The position numbers were made by a program, and so were the translations under genes. The notes under the pieces were generated by a model, which worked only from the letters and a program-made list of their open reading frames with translations, made no database searches and was not told the origin of the DNA. 6,505 nucleotides of DNA from Treponema sp. (lineage in GTDB: Bacteria; Spirochaetota; Spirochaetia; Treponematales; Treponemataceae), in contig JAAZCS010000222.1 of assembly GCA_012513125.1 (NCBI GenBank), positions 1 to 6,505 of the forward strand, in the 5' to 3' direction. Positions 5,649 through 6,505 of the stretch are shown here, one piece after another. Numbering within the stretch: position 1 is the first letter of the stretch; each line of letters starts with the position of its first letter.

Positions 5649-6505
5649 ATGAAACGCTGTTCTAAGGCATATATCTACAAGGATAATTTAAAATATAATA
5701 TTCAACAAATACAAAAAGTCGTAGGAAATAATACAGATTTATGTATTGCAATAAAAGCTGATGGTTACGGTAATAATGCATTTCTAACTGCTAGTATAGC
5801 ACAATCATTAGGAATTAATAAATTTGCAATAGCCACTGTAGATGAGGCTATAGAATTAAGAAAACAAGGGATAAAATCTGAATTAATTCTTTTGAGTCTT
5901 TGTGTTGAAGAAGAATTTGAAGATTTATTTTCTTATAGAATTACACCTTTAGTTTTTTCAAATGAATATATTGATTTACTAATTAGCTATTCAGATAAAT
6001 TCTTCAAAAATAATGAAAAATTTCCTGTTCATTTAGCTATTGATACAGGTATGGGAAGAATAGGATGTTATCCTGAAGAAGCAGGAGAACAAGCAAAATT
6101 AATCAATAATTCAAAACATCTTTTTATTGAAGGTACATGCACTCATTTTGCTACATCTGATGGAATATCTGAGGAAAGTATTGAATTTACAAATGTACAA
6201 ATAAACAATTTTAAAAAGGCCATACAAAATATTAATGAAATGGGAATAAATCCCGGAATTTGTCATTGTGGAAGTTCTGCTATTGCTATAACAAGAAAAG
6301 ACGTTCACTTTGATATGGTTAGACCTGGAATTATTACATATGGTTATTATCCAGATGAAATAACAAAAGAGTATCTGAAAAGTAAGAATATAGATTTTGA
6401 TTTGAAGCCAGTAATGTCATTGGAAACAAAAATAGTGGCGATTCGGCATTTTTTAAAAGGAAAGTCAATTTCATACGGAAGAACATGGATTTGTGATAAC
6501 GACAC
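5649..6505 (+). CDS. alr: Alanine racemase, 3' end beyond the window
   Basis: This PLP enzyme of the cytoplasm interconverts L- and D-alanine, supplying D-alanine for peptidoglycan. The 285 codons visible include most of the fold-type III barrel: AIKADGYGN with the PLP lysine K36, IDTGMGRIGC (131-140), the THFATSDG motif (165-172), HCGSSA (206-211), MVRPGIITYG (223-232) with R225, and LKPVMSLETK (252-261). SISYGRTW (273-280) starts the C-terminal beta domain; Y276 is at the position of the second catalytic base. Family members are about 360-390 residues, so some 75-100 are missing because the window ends. There is no stop or frameshift. The start ATG fits family N-termini (RCSKAYIYKDNLKYNI begins the usual helix). 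No Shine-Dalgarno precedes it: the bases before are ATATCAATACT. An in-frame TTG at 5613 would add 12 residues inside the palindrome and is unlikely. It is divergent from the lipoprotein gene. Confidence 0.95.
   Translation, partial: MKRCSKAYIYKDNLKYNIQQIQKVVGNNTDLCIAIKADGYGNNAFLTASIAQSLGINKFAIATVDEAIELRKQGIKSELILLSLCVEEEFEDLFSYRITPLVFSNEYIDLLISYSDKFFKNNEKFPVHLAIDTGMGRIGCYPEEAGEQAKLINNSKHLFIEGTCTHFATSDGISEESIEFTNVQINNFKKAIQNINEMGINPGICHCGSSAIAITRKDVHFDMVRPGIITYGYYPDEITKEYLKSKNIDFDLKPVMSLETKIVAIRHFLKGKSISYGRTWICDND

Noticed and set aside
6111..6308. 65-codon minus-strand open frame
   Set aside because: It lies opposite the conserved HFATSDG to MVRPG core of alanine racemase, which is unquestionably the coding strand.

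Overview
This is an AT-rich window (roughly 30% G+C by eye) with strong Shine-Dalgarno sequences on some genes. It carries a spirochaete-style lipoprotein and housekeeping genes whose protein sequences fit an anaerobic, fermentative bacterium. A low-G+C Treponema-like spirochaete from a gut or rumen habitat is the best guess. That rests on the monomeric group B-type [FeFe] hydrogenase, the loose lipobox and the general protein character, not on a marker gene.

Layout, left to right. Positions 58-1518 (+) encode a monomeric [FeFe] hydrogenase with several N-terminal iron-sulfur motifs and a complete set of H-cluster cysteines. A hairpin at 1521-1547 can end transcription from both sides. Next is a tRNA-Gly(UCC) on the minus strand (1549-1621), with a good sigma-70 promoter behind it. 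A divergent promoter drives an AzgA-type purine-base permease (1762-3099, +). A second two-way hairpin (3111-3146) separates the permease from a convergent minus-strand block. That block reads lipoprotein (5540-4590) then threonine synthase thrC (4569-3157), only 20 bases apart and probably co-transcribed. Alanine racemase (alr, 5649 to the window end, +) is divergent from the lipoprotein and is cut by the window edge.

The most notable points are two. First, thrC is interrupted by an in-frame TAA at 3385-3387. Seventy-five further codons of recognisable ThrC C-terminus follow in the same frame, so the gene is either a recent nonsense pseudogene, a sequencing or assembly error, or read through. 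Second, a 52-base near-perfect inverted repeat (5584-5635) fills the space between the lipoprotein gene and alr. It overlaps the predicted promoters of both, and alr has no Shine-Dalgarno and appears to start translation at or within a few bases of its transcription start (a leaderless mRNA).

Functionally the genes are a mixed set: H2 metabolism, glycine decoding, purine salvage, threonine synthesis, and the D-alanine supply for peptidoglycan opposite an envelope lipoprotein. I see no mobile element, CRISPR array, phage gene or clear new defence-type system. The window is mostly ordinary core genome with a few regulatory oddities.
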